A stretch of 6,616 bases of DNA from the NCBI GenBank assembly GCA_024403005.1, contig JAKSSQ010000099.1:1-6616 (forward strand). Direction: 5' to 3'. The stretch's first letter is position 1; the number at the start of each line of letters is the position of its first letter. Below, piece by piece: positions 1 through 5,728 of this stretch. The DNA comes from Clostridia bacterium. GTDB lineage: Bacteria; Bacillota; Clostridia; Peptostreptococcales; Anaerovoracaceae. The notes below the pieces were generated by a model, which made no database searches, was not told the origin of the DNA, and was given only the letters and a program-made list of their open reading frames with translations. The position numbers were made by a program, and so were the translations under genes.

Positions 1-1
1 C

Positions 2-205
2 TGCTGCTTCTTTACTTCCCACGATTTAGGGCTTGCAGTTGGTTCTGCCGTATCCATCGCTGCAGACATGGGCGTAGACAGCAGAGTTATGTATTCTGCC
101 GGCGTCGGCGCAATTAAGGCCGGCTTAATCGCAGAAGATCTGCTCTGCATCGCTATTCCCATCAGCGTAAGCGGAAAGAGCGTTTACTTCGACAGAGAAG
201 AATAA
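2..205 (+). CDS. DUF2148 ferredoxin-domain protein, C-terminal part (5' end outside window)
   Basis: The frame is open from the left edge to a TAA stop and gives the last 67 residues of a protein. It begins with a Cys-Cys pair, then reads HDLGLAVGSAVSIAADMGVD, then a segment with RVMYSAG, and ends with AIPISVSGKSVYFDR. From memory this matches the C-terminus of the DUF2148 'ferredoxin domain' family, whose members carry clustered cysteines just before a DLGxAxGSA segment and end in an IPxSxSGKxxxFDR stretch. The family is thought to bind an iron-sulfur cluster and its function is unknown. Most of the cysteine-rich part lies outside the window, so cluster ligands cannot be checked. The gene converges on cysK with 28 bp between the two stops, and no convincing terminator is visible in that gap. 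The family call is good; no biochemical role can be given. Confidence 0.7.
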   Translation, partial: CCFFTSHDLGLAVGSAVSIAADMGVDSRVMYSAGVGAIKAGLIAEDLLCIAIPISVSGKSVYFDREE

Positions 206-233
206 GCAGCTTAATCTGCAAAAGCTTTAATAT

Positions 234-1163
234 CTATTCGAATAATTCAGTAGAGAAATATCTCATGCCGCTGTCTGCAAAGAGAGCGGCTATTGTTTTG
301 CCTTCGTTTCCGGGAAGCTTTGCAATTTTAACCATGGAAGCAAGAGCTGCGCCGGAAGAAATGCCTACCAGATAGCCCTCTTCTCTTGCGATTAAGCGTG
401 CATATTCAATGGCTTCTTCGTCGGTTATCTGAGTGAGGCCATCGATTAAGCCTGTATCGAGAACGTCGGGGATGAGTCCGTCACCGATGCCCTGGATTGC
501 GTGGGGGCCAGCACTTCCGCCTGCAAGAAGTGCGGAGTTTGCGGGCTCGAGGGCTACGATCTGAACCTCTTTATTCTGAGCCGTACGATATCGTGCGATG
601 CCTGTAATGGTGCCGCCGGTGCCGATGCCTGCTGTAAAGATATCGATGTCCCCGTCTGCGTCTTCCCACAGCTCTCTTCCGGTGTTTTCGTAGTGAGCCA
701 ATGGATTAGCCTGGTTTACGAACTGGCCTGCCAGAATGCTTCCGGGAATGGATGCTGCAATTTCCTCTGCCTTTGCGATGGCTTCGGGGATGCTTCCTGC
801 TGCGGAAGTTTCAACCAGTTCGCCTCCGTAGATTCTTATGAGCTTTTTTCTTTCTTCGGACATATCTTCCGGCATTACGATAATAACCCTGTAGCCCCTT
901 GAAATTCCAACGGCGCAGAGGCCTATTCCGGTGTTTCCGGATGTAGGTTCAACGATGGTGCCTCCGGGCAGAAGTCTTCCGGTCTTTTCTGCATCGTCGA
1001 TAATCGCCTTTGCAATGCGGTCTTTGGTGGAACCTGCCGGATTGAAGTATTCCAGCTTAGCCAGCAGTTTATTATTTAAACCCAGCGTCTTTTCGATTTT
1101 TTCCAGTCTAACGAGGGGTGTGCGTCCGATAATCTGGTCCATGGATGTGTAGATGTTTGACAT
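234..1163 (-). CDS. cysK: Cysteine synthase (O-acetylserine sulfhydrylase), PLP-dependent
   Basis: This cytosolic enzyme joins sulfide to O-acetyl-L-serine to make L-cysteine and acetate, the last step of cysteine synthesis. The 309-residue product is the usual length. Fold-type II PLP motifs are in order: IIGRTPLVRL near residues 11-20; NPAGSTKDR at 41-49, with Lys47 as the expected Schiff-base lysine; SGNTG at 75-79, the substrate-binding loop; GTGGT at 181-185, which cups the PLP phosphate; and SSGAA at 269-273, whose serine contacts the pyridine nitrogen. The C-terminus DSGMRYFSTELF fits the family ending. An in-frame ATG seven codons upstream (1184) is possible, but AAGGAGGA at 1168-1175 sits at ideal spacing before the ATG at 1163, so I chose that start. 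The serine acetyltransferase gene (cysE) is not in the window. Expression probably depends on the Cys-rich leader and terminator just upstream. A related beta-substituting enzyme such as cystathionine beta-synthase is less likely, given the short length and no CBS domain. Confidence 0.93.
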   Translation of the reverse strand: MSNIYTSMDQIIGRTPLVRLEKIEKTLGLNNKLLAKLEYFNPAGSTKDRIAKAIIDDAEKTGRLLPGGTIVEPTSGNTGIGLCAVGISRGYRVIIVMPEDMSEERKKLIRIYGGELVETSAAGSIPEAIAKAEEIAASIPGSILAGQFVNQANPLAHYENTGRELWEDADGDIDIFTAGIGTGGTITGIARYRTAQNKEVQIVALEPANSALLAGGSAGPHAIQGIGDGLIPDVLDTGLIDGLTQITDEEAIEYARLIAREEGYLVGISSGAALASMVKIAKLPGNEGKTIAALFADSGMRYFSTELFE

Positions 1164-1167
1164 GTTG

Positions 1168-1175
1168 TCCTCCTT
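1168..1175 (-). promoter_or_regulatory. Ribosome binding site of cysK
   Basis: On the minus strand AAGGAGGA lies 4 nt before the ATG at 1163. It decides the start against the upstream ATG at 1184, which lies between this site and the terminator T-tract and has no Shine-Dalgarno of its own. Confidence 0.85.
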
Positions 1176-1185
1176 GAAATGCAAT

Positions 1186-1213
1186 AAAAAACGGGAAGCC
1201 TGATGGCTTCCCG
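1186..1213 (-). terminator. Intrinsic terminator in the cysK leader (attenuator)
   Basis: On the minus strand CGGGAAGCC, loop ATCA and GGCTTCCCG form a perfect 9-bp GC-rich stem (1192-1213), followed at once by six T residues (1186-1191) and then ATT. This is a textbook Rho-independent terminator pointing toward cysK. It lies only 10 nt before the cysK ribosome binding site and downstream of the promoter and leader ORF, so it can only act on transcripts that would enter cysK. On the plus strand the hairpin is followed by GTAATTTC, a poor T-tract, so it is unlikely to serve another gene. Its 5' arm and loop (1199-1213) can pair instead with leader codons 24-29 (1267-1284), which would prevent the terminator from forming. 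Confidence 0.88.
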
Positions 1214-1284
1214 GTAATTTCTCTGCATATTAACGATTTAAAGCTATTTCGTTAAAACATGTTACACGGATGAAGCGCATCAGA
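1199..1284 (-). promoter_or_regulatory. Predicted antiterminator helix of the cysK leader
   Basis: On the minus-strand transcript UCUGAUGCGCUUCAUCCG (1267-1284, exactly leader codons 24-29) can pair with CGGGAAGCCAUCAGG (1199-1213, the terminator 5' arm, its loop and the first two bases of the 3' arm). I count 14 Watson-Crick pairs and one G-U, with one C bulged and a 2-nt AU bulge on the leader side. The intervening loop is 53 nt and holds the leader stop codon. This helix and the terminator are mutually exclusive. Pairing was done by eye; no folding energy was computed. Confidence 0.7.
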
Positions 1285-1353
1285 AAATGGTGTGGAACAG
1301 CATCCACACATACAACATGCCTTATTCATAGCTGCTGCATTAAATTTTCTCAT
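1252..1353 (-). CDS. Cys-rich leader peptide of cysK (33 aa)
   Basis: A 33-codon ORF starts with ATG at 1353 and stops with TAA at 1252-1254. CGGAG (1360-1364) forms a ribosome binding site 6 nt before the start. The peptide begins MRKFNAAAMNKA, then CCMCGCC at residues 13-19, and has one more Cys at 30, giving six cysteines in 33 residues. It lies between a good promoter and a terminator in the untranslated leader of the cysteine synthase gene. This matches the pattern of trp- and his-type leader peptides, in which codons for the pathway product control ribosome stalling. I infer it is a cis-acting cysteine sensor whose peptide may have no function of its own. A small metal- or thiol-binding peptide is an alternative. 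No signal peptide or membrane segment is evident. Confidence 0.8.
   Translation of the reverse strand: MRKFNAAAMNKACCMCGCCSTPFSDALHPCNMF
1290..1309 (-). promoter_or_regulatory. Hairpin over the control Cys codons of the leader
   Basis: On the minus strand GTGTGGA (1303-1309) and TCCACAC (1290-1296) form a perfect 7-bp stem whose 6-nt loop, TGCTGT, is exactly Cys codons 18 and 19. It falls where trp-type attenuators carry the pause hairpin, and a translating or stalled ribosome would melt it. The role as a pause or protector hairpin is inference. Confidence 0.6.
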
Positions 1354-1359
1354 GGTTTA

Positions 1360-1364
1360 CTCCG
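1360..1364 (-). promoter_or_regulatory. Ribosome binding site of the cysK leader peptide
   Basis: CGGAG on the minus strand lies 6 nt before the leader ATG at 1353. It supports real translation of the short ORF. Confidence 0.7.
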
Positions 1365-1391
1365 TGAACAGAAATAATTATCTATACTGCT

Positions 1392-1420
1392 AGTCTATGC
1401 TAAATAATTTCCGCAGTCAA
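1392..1420 (-). promoter_or_regulatory. Sigma-A-type promoter of the cysK leader and cysK
   Basis: On the minus strand a -35 of TTGACT (1415-1420) is followed after exactly 17 bp by a -10 of TAGACT (1392-1397). The bases just upstream of the -35 (1421-1441) are very A/T rich and resemble an UP element. Transcription should start near 1385, about 30 nt before the leader ATG. That is too short for a T-box or SAM riboswitch ahead of the leader ORF. Confidence 0.7.
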
Positions 1421-1445
1421 CAAAAATTTTCTGAATTAATTATGT

Positions 1446-1504
1446 GTTGATTGGGTCACGCATTTTATATACAATATAGCGTACAAGGGATGAACCCAAT
1501 CAAC
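1446..1504. repeat. Perfect 11-bp inverted repeat framing the acetyltransferase promoter
   Basis: GTTGATTGGGT at 1446-1456 is repeated as its exact reverse complement, ACCCAATCAAC, at 1494-1504, with 37 bp between. The left arm contains the -35 of the acetyltransferase promoter. The right arm lies in the 5' untranslated region, one base before the ribosome binding site. Because the left arm is not transcribed from this promoter, an RNA hairpin is unlikely and a paired DNA operator is the better reading. No regulator is identified. Confidence 0.6.
1447..1475 (+). promoter_or_regulatory. Promoter of the GNAT acetyltransferase
   Basis: A -35 of TTGATT (1447-1452) and a -10 of TACAAT (1470-1475) are 17 bp apart. 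The promoter is back to back with the cysK promoter, the two -35 boxes being 26 bp apart. The start of transcription should lie near 1482. Confidence 0.65.
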
Positions 1505-1518
1505 CGAAGGAGAATACA

Positions 1519-2037
1519 ATGATAAGAAAAGCAACACAGGCAGATATAGACAGAGTGGCTCAGATCTACGACGACCACAATTCCGCAGAAGTTACAGGAA
1601 AGAACTGGTCCAACTGGAGACTTAACCTCTATCCCGTAAGAGCTACCGCACAGAACGCGCTGGATCACGGATGGCTTTGGGTTGGAGAAGACGAAAAGGG
1701 CATTTTCGGAAGCTACATCCTTAACAAGAACCAGGCAGAAGAATACAAGCAGATTCCCTGGCACTTCGAAGCACCGGACGATAAGGTTATGGTAATCCAC
1801 ACTCTCTGCATCGCTCCTGAGCGTCGCGGAGAAAAGAAGGGTCAGGAATTCATCGAATTTGCAGACGGCGTAGCTAAGGACATGGGCTGCGAAGTTATAA
1901 GAATCGACACATGGGAAGGCAACCTCCCCGCACAGGCTCTCTACAAGAAGATGGGCTACGAACTTGCAGGCGGCTGCGATTTCTTCTTCGCAAACGCTTA
2001 CATGAACCCCCTGGTTTGCCTGGACAAAAAGCTCTAA
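1519..2037 (+). CDS. GNAT-family N-acetyltransferase
   Basis: This 172-residue protein has GNAT (Acetyltransf_1) features. It starts MIRKATQADIDRVAQIY, the usual beta1-alpha1 opening. Motif A is at about 92-108, VIHTLCIAPERRGEKKG, where the R-R-G-x-x-x-G loop would bind the acetyl-CoA pyrophosphate. Motif B is at about 135-148, NLPAQALYKKMGYE, the common 'N..A..LY.K.GY' signature. The family transfers an acetyl group from acetyl-CoA to an amine; the substrate cannot be told from the sequence. GAAGGAG at 1506-1512, 6 nt before the ATG, fixes the start. It is a single-gene unit with its own promoter and terminator, divergent from cysK. It is not a serine acetyltransferase, because CysE is a left-handed beta-helix protein with hexapeptide repeats and none are seen here. 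Confidence 0.85.
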   Translation: MIRKATQADIDRVAQIYDDHNSAEVTGKNWSNWRLNLYPVRATAQNALDHGWLWVGEDEKGIFGSYILNKNQAEEYKQIPWHFEAPDDKVMVIHTLCIAPERRGEKKGQEFIEFADGVAKDMGCEVIRIDTWEGNLPAQALYKKMGYELAGGCDFFFANAYMNPLVCLDKKL

Positions 2038-2057
2038 AAAATCTTAAAACGCATATT

Positions 2058-2104
2058 AATCCGAAGATTTCAGCAAAAATCAGCTTCGAATCTTCGGATT
2101 TTTT
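2058..2104 (+). terminator. Intrinsic terminator after the GNAT gene
   Basis: AATCCGAAGATT (2058-2069) and AATCTTCGGATT (2089-2100) form a perfect 12-bp stem with a 19-nt loop. With the stem's last two T residues the tract is TTTTTT, ending at 2104. It begins 20 nt after the stop and separates the acetyltransferase from pyc. Confidence 0.85.
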
Positions 2105-2157
2105 ATAAATTTCTGCGAAAACAACATCTACATACACTTGTTAAAACAAATAAATTG

Positions 2158-2186
2158 TTGATTTGTATACAATCATACAGTACAAT
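2158..2186 (+). promoter_or_regulatory. Promoter of pyc
   Basis: TTGATT (2158-2163) and TACAAT (2181-2186) are 17 bp apart, the same hexamers and spacing as the acetyltransferase promoter. A second -10-like TATACAAT (2166-2173) lacks a well-spaced -35. The spacer holds a perfect 10-bp palindrome, TTGTATACAA (2163-2172), a possible repressor site. Transcription would start near 2193. Confidence 0.55.
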
Positions 2187-2220
2187 TAATTATTATTGTT
2201 TTTAGGAGGATATTATTTTA

Positions 2221-5200
2221 ATGTCTAAAGAATTTTCCAAAGTCCTCATTGCCAACAGAGGAGAAATCGCCATAAGAATCATGCGTGCCTGCCACGACTT
2301 AGGGCTTTCCACAGTTGGCATTTACTCCAACGAAGATACTAACTCCCTCTTCAGAACCTTTGCAGACGAAGCCTATCTTATCGGCGAAAACCAGTCCCCT
2401 CTGGGTGCTTATCTGGACATCGCAGGCATCGTAGACCTGGCAAAGAGAAGAAATGTAGACGCTATCCACCCCGGATACGGCTTCCTTTCCGAAAACGCTG
2501 AATTCGCTAAGGCCTGCGAAGAAGCAGGCATTAAGTTCATCGGCCCCTCTTCCAAAGTTCTCGGACAGATGGGCGATAAGCTGGCAGCAAAGGCAACCGC
2601 AATTGCCTGCAATGTGCCCATTATTCCCGGCTCCACCAAGCCTCTGGAAGATGTAGAAGAAGCAGTTTCCAAGGCAGAAGAATACGGCTACCCCATTATT
2701 CTTAAGGCTGCAGCAGGCGGCGGCGGACGCGGCATGCGCAGATGCAACAACGAAGACGATGTAAGAAGAGAATTCGCCCTCGTTAAGAGCGAAGCCAAGA
2801 AGGCGTTCGGCAACGAAGACATCTTTATCGAAAAGTTCCTCGTTGAACCAAAGCATATCGAAGTACAGATCCTGGCAGACGAACAGGGCCACATCTACCA
2901 CCTGGGCGAAAGAGACTGCTCTCTGCAGAGAAGATACCAGAAGGTTGTAGAATACGCACCCGCATGGTCCGTTCCTAAGGAAATCGTAGAAGCCATTCGT
3001 AAGGACGCTGTTAAGATTGCGGCTCACGTAGGCTATACAAACGCAGGTACCGTTGAATTCCTGGTAGACCAGGCTTCCGGCAACCACTACTTCATCGAAA
3101 TGAACCCCAGAATCCAGGTAGAACACACCGTAACCGAACAGGTTACAGGCATCGACCTGGTAAGAGCGCAGATTATGGTAGCAGAAGGCCACTCTCTGGA
3201 CCATCCGTTCATTGGCCTCACTAAGCAGGAAGACGTTAAGATCAACGGCTTCTCCATTCAGTGCCGTGTAACCACAGAAGACCCTGCAAACGGCTTCGCA
3301 CCGGACAACGGCAAGATTACTTCTTACCGCACAAGCGGCGGTTTCGGCGTTCGTCTGGACGGCGGCAACGCATCCACAGGCTCCGTAATCTCCCCCTACT
3401 ACGACTCCCTGCTCGTTAAGGTTACATCCTGGGACAGCTCCTTCGTAGGTGCCTGCCACAGAGCGGCAAGAGCTGTAAACGAAACACATGTAAGAGGTGT
3501 TAAGACCAACATCCCCTTCATTACCAAGCTTATAAACCACCCGGTATTCCAGGCCGGCAAGTGCCACACCAAGTTTATCGACGACAATCCGGACCTGCTG
3601 GACGTAAACACAGGCGCAGACAGAGCCACAAGAGTTCTCAAGTACATCGCTCAGATTCAGGTGGACAACCCCAGCGCAGAACGCCATCAGTACGATGCAC
3701 CCAGATTCCCCCTGCCTGCAGGCAAGGAGCTTAAGGGCATTAAGCAGATTCTGGATGCAGAAGGCCCCGAAGCAGTTTCCAAGTGGGTATTAAATCAGAA
3801 GAAGCTGCTCATTACCGATACAACCATGAGAGACGCTCACCAGTCCCTGCTTTCCACAAGAATGCGTACAAGAGACATGGTTAAGGGCGCAGAAGGCACA
3901 GCAGAAATCTTAAACGACTGCTTCTCTCTGGAAATGTGGGGCGGCGCTACTTTCGATACAGCTTACAGATTCCTCTTCGAATCTCCCTGGGAAAGACTCC
4001 AGATGCTGCGCGAAAAGATTCCAAACATCCCCTTCCAGATGCTCCTGAGAGGTTCCAATACTCTGGCTTACTCCGCAATGCCGGATAACTTCATCCGCGC
4101 CTTTATTAAGGCTGCTGCAGAAAACGGCATCGACGTATTCCGCGTATTCGACTCCCTCAACTGGATTCCCAACATGGAAGTTGCCATGGACGAAGTTCGC
4201 AACCAGGGCAAGCTCCTGGAAGCAACCATGTGCTTCACCGGTGACATTCTTGACCCGAAGAACGACAAGTACAACCTCAAGTACTACGTTGAAATGGCTA
4301 AGGAACTGGAAAAGAGAGGCGCAAATACCCTCTGCATTAAGGACATGTCCGGTCTGCTTAAGCCCTACGCAGCTAAGAAGCTCGTTACAACACTCAAGCA
4401 GGAAATCGGCATCCCCATCCACCTCCACTCCCACGATACAACAGGCAACCAGGTTGCAACATACCTCATGGCTGCAGAAGCCGGCGTAGACATCGTAGAC
4501 TGCGCTACAGCATCCCTTTCCAGCCTTACATCCCAGCCCTCCATGTCCGCAGTTGTCGCTGCTCTGCAGGGCCAGGAAAGAGATACAGGCCTGGATCTTC
4601 AGGAAGTACAGCGCCTGGACAACTACTGGGCAGACGTACGCTTGCGCTACGAAAACTTCGACCACGGTCTTAAGACACCGACAACAGACATTTACCGCTT
4701 CGAAATTCCCGGAGGCCAGTATACAAATCTGCAGCCTCAGGTTGTTTCCCTCGGTCTGGGTTCCAGATTCGAAGAAGTTAAGGAAATGTACAAGAAGGTT
4801 AACGACATGCTGGGCGGCATCATAAAGGTTACACCGTCCTCCAAGATGGTAGGCGACCTGGCAATCTTTATGGTTCAGAACGACCTTACTCCCGAAAACA
4901 TCCTGGAAAAGGGCAAGGGTCTCTCCTTCCCGGATTCCGTTGTTACATTCTACAAGGGCCTCATGGGCCAGCCCTACGGCGGATTTAAGCCGGAAGGCCT
5001 GCAGGAAATCGTGCTCAAGGGCGACAAGCCTATTACAGACCGCCCGGGCGCATACCTCAAGCCCATCGATTTCGACGCAGTACGCGAAGAAATGAAGGGC
5101 TTCATGGACGAAGACAAGATCAACGACATGGGAGTTCTCTCCTACTGCCTCTTCCCCAAGGTTTACAAGGACTACCAGAAGCACCGCCAGGAATACGGCT

Positions 5201-5658
5201 ACATCATGAGAATGGGTTCACACGTATTCTTCAACGGTCTTGCTATCGGTGAAACCAATAAAATCAACATCGAAGATGGTAAGACTCTCGTTATCAGATA
5301 CCTGGGTCTGGGCGACCAGCACGACGACGGTACAAGAACAGTTAACTTCGAGCTTAACGGAAGCAGAAGAGAAGTCGAAGTACCCGACAAGAGTGCAGTC
5401 GTTAAGGGCCGCCAGGCAGTTATGGCAGATCCGGAAGACAAGTCTCAGGTTGGTTCATCCATCCCGGGCCTCGTCGTAAAGGTAAACGTAAAGCCGGGCG
5501 ACGTCGTAGAAGAAAACCAGACACTTGCAGTTATCGAAGCCATGAAGATGGAAACTTCCGTAGTTGCAAGAATGGCAGGCGTTGTAGACAGCGTTCTCGT
5601 ATCCGACGGTACAACCGTAAAGGCCGGAGAACTGCTCATGACATTAAAGACAAAGTAA
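2221..5658 (+). CDS. pyc: Pyruvate carboxylase, single-chain biotin enzyme
   Basis: The enzyme carboxylates pyruvate to oxaloacetate with ATP and bicarbonate, feeding the TCA branches, aspartate-family synthesis and gluconeogenesis. At 1145 residues it is the normal length for the one-chain bacterial form. Domain order is complete. Biotin carboxylase covers about 5-455, with HPGYGF at 83-88, the ATP-grasp loop GGGGRGM at 166-172 and EMNPRIQVEHTVTE at 293-306. The carboxyltransferase TIM barrel covers about 530-800, with DTTMRDAHQS at 533-542, the expected carbamylated Lys707 in CIKDMSG, and metal ligands His736 and His738 in HLHSHD. The central and tetramerisation region covers about 810-1070, including SKMVGDLAIFMVQN. 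The biotin carrier domain covers about 1075-1145, with EAMKMET and Lys1109 as the biotinylated residue. No expected residue is missing. AGGAGGA at 2204-2210 precedes the ATG. Biotin protein ligase must act in trans. Oxaloacetate decarboxylase alpha is excluded by the N-terminal biotin carboxylase. Confidence 0.97.
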   Translation: MSKEFSKVLIANRGEIAIRIMRACHDLGLSTVGIYSNEDTNSLFRTFADEAYLIGENQSPLGAYLDIAGIVDLAKRRNVDAIHPGYGFLSENAEFAKACEEAGIKFIGPSSKVLGQMGDKLAAKATAIACNVPIIPGSTKPLEDVEEAVSKAEEYGYPIILKAAAGGGGRGMRRCNNEDDVRREFALVKSEAKKAFGNEDIFIEKFLVEPKHIEVQILADEQGHIYHLGERDCSLQRRYQKVVEYAPAWSVPKEIVEAIRKDAVKIAAHVGYTNAGTVEFLVDQASGNHYFIEMNPRIQVEHTVTEQVTGIDLVRAQIMVAEGHSLDHPFIGLTKQEDVKINGFSIQCRVTTEDPANGFAPDNGKITSYRTSGGFGVRLDGGNASTGSVISPYYDSLLVKVTSWDSSFVGACHRAARAVNETHVRGVKTNIPFITKLINHPVFQAGKCHTKFIDDNPDLLDVNTGADRATRVLKYIAQIQVDNPSAERHQYDAPRFPLPAGKELKGIKQILDAEGPEAVSKWVLNQKKLLITDTTMRDAHQSLLSTRMRTRDMVKGAEGTAEILNDCFSLEMWGGATFDTAYRFLFESPWERLQMLREKIPNIPFQMLLRGSNTLAYSAMPDNFIRAFIKAAAENGIDVFRVFDSLNWIPNMEVAMDEVRNQGKLLEATMCFTGDILDPKNDKYNLKYYVEMAKELEKRGANTLCIKDMSGLLKPYAAKKLVTTLKQEIGIPIHLHSHDTTGNQVATYLMAAEAGVDIVDCATASLSSLTSQPSMSAVVAALQGQERDTGLDLQEVQRLDNYWADVRLRYENFDHGLKTPTTDIYRFEIPGGQYTNLQPQVVSLGLGSRFEEVKEMYKKVNDMLGGIIKVTPSSKMVGDLAIFMVQNDLTPENILEKGKGLSFPDSVVTFYKGLMGQPYGGFKPEGLQEIVLKGDKPITDRPGAYLKPIDFDAVREEMKGFMDEDKINDMGVLSYCLFPKVYKDYQKHRQEYGYIMRMGSHVFFNGLAIGETNKINIEDGKTLVIRYLGLGDQHDDGTRTVNFELNGSRREVEVPDKSAVVKGRQAVMADPEDKSQVGSSIPGLVVKVNVKPGDVVEENQTLAVIEAMKMETSVVARMAGVVDSVLVSDGTTVKAGELLMTLKTK

Positions 5659-5728
5659 CATAATGTCTTTCTAACCCCGCTTAGGAGTAAAATATTAGTA
5701 TAAACCGTTTATCAGAAAGGGGACAGTT

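Noticed and set aside
206..233. Terminator between the DUF2148 gene and cysK
   Set aside because: Only a 4-5 bp imperfect hairpin can be drawn and it has no proper T-tract.
501..902. Cys-rich plus-strand open frame opposite cysK
   Set aside because: Its cysteines come from reading the GCA/GCC alanine and glycine codons of cysK in reverse. It has no family resemblance, and cysK is clearly the real gene.
1164..1184. Longer cysK with seven extra N-terminal residues
   Set aside because: The upstream ATG has no ribosome binding site and its codons contain the strong AAGGAGGA that serves the ATG at 1163.
1164..1391. A Cys T-box or SAM riboswitch controlling cysK
   Set aside because: Only about 30 nt separate the predicted transcription start from the leader ORF. 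I find no T-box core (TGGNACCGCG type) before the terminator and no SAM riboswitch-like set of conserved stems. A GGTGTGGAAC string at 1289-1298 is on the wrong strand and lacks the rest of the motif.
1372..1409. Direct repeat AAATAATT at 1372-1379 and 1402-1409, 30 bp apart, in the cysK promoter
   Set aside because: The units are short and entirely A/T in an A/T-rich region, so chance is a sufficient explanation.
2299..3687. Long minus-strand open frame (462 codons) opposite pyc
   Set aside because: It is antisense to an intact pyruvate carboxylase and has no recognisable domains. It reflects codon bias in pyc that avoids reverse-strand stops.
3910..5184. Second long minus-strand open frame (424 codons) opposite pyc
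   Set aside because: Same reason: a shadow of pyc with Cys/Val/Leu-rich, low-information protein and no ribosome binding site that I would trust.
5659..5728. Terminator or separate promoter between pyc and the hydrolase-like gene
   Set aside because: No stem with a T-tract is present. The -10-like TATTAG and TATAAA strings have no good -35 at 16-18 bp.
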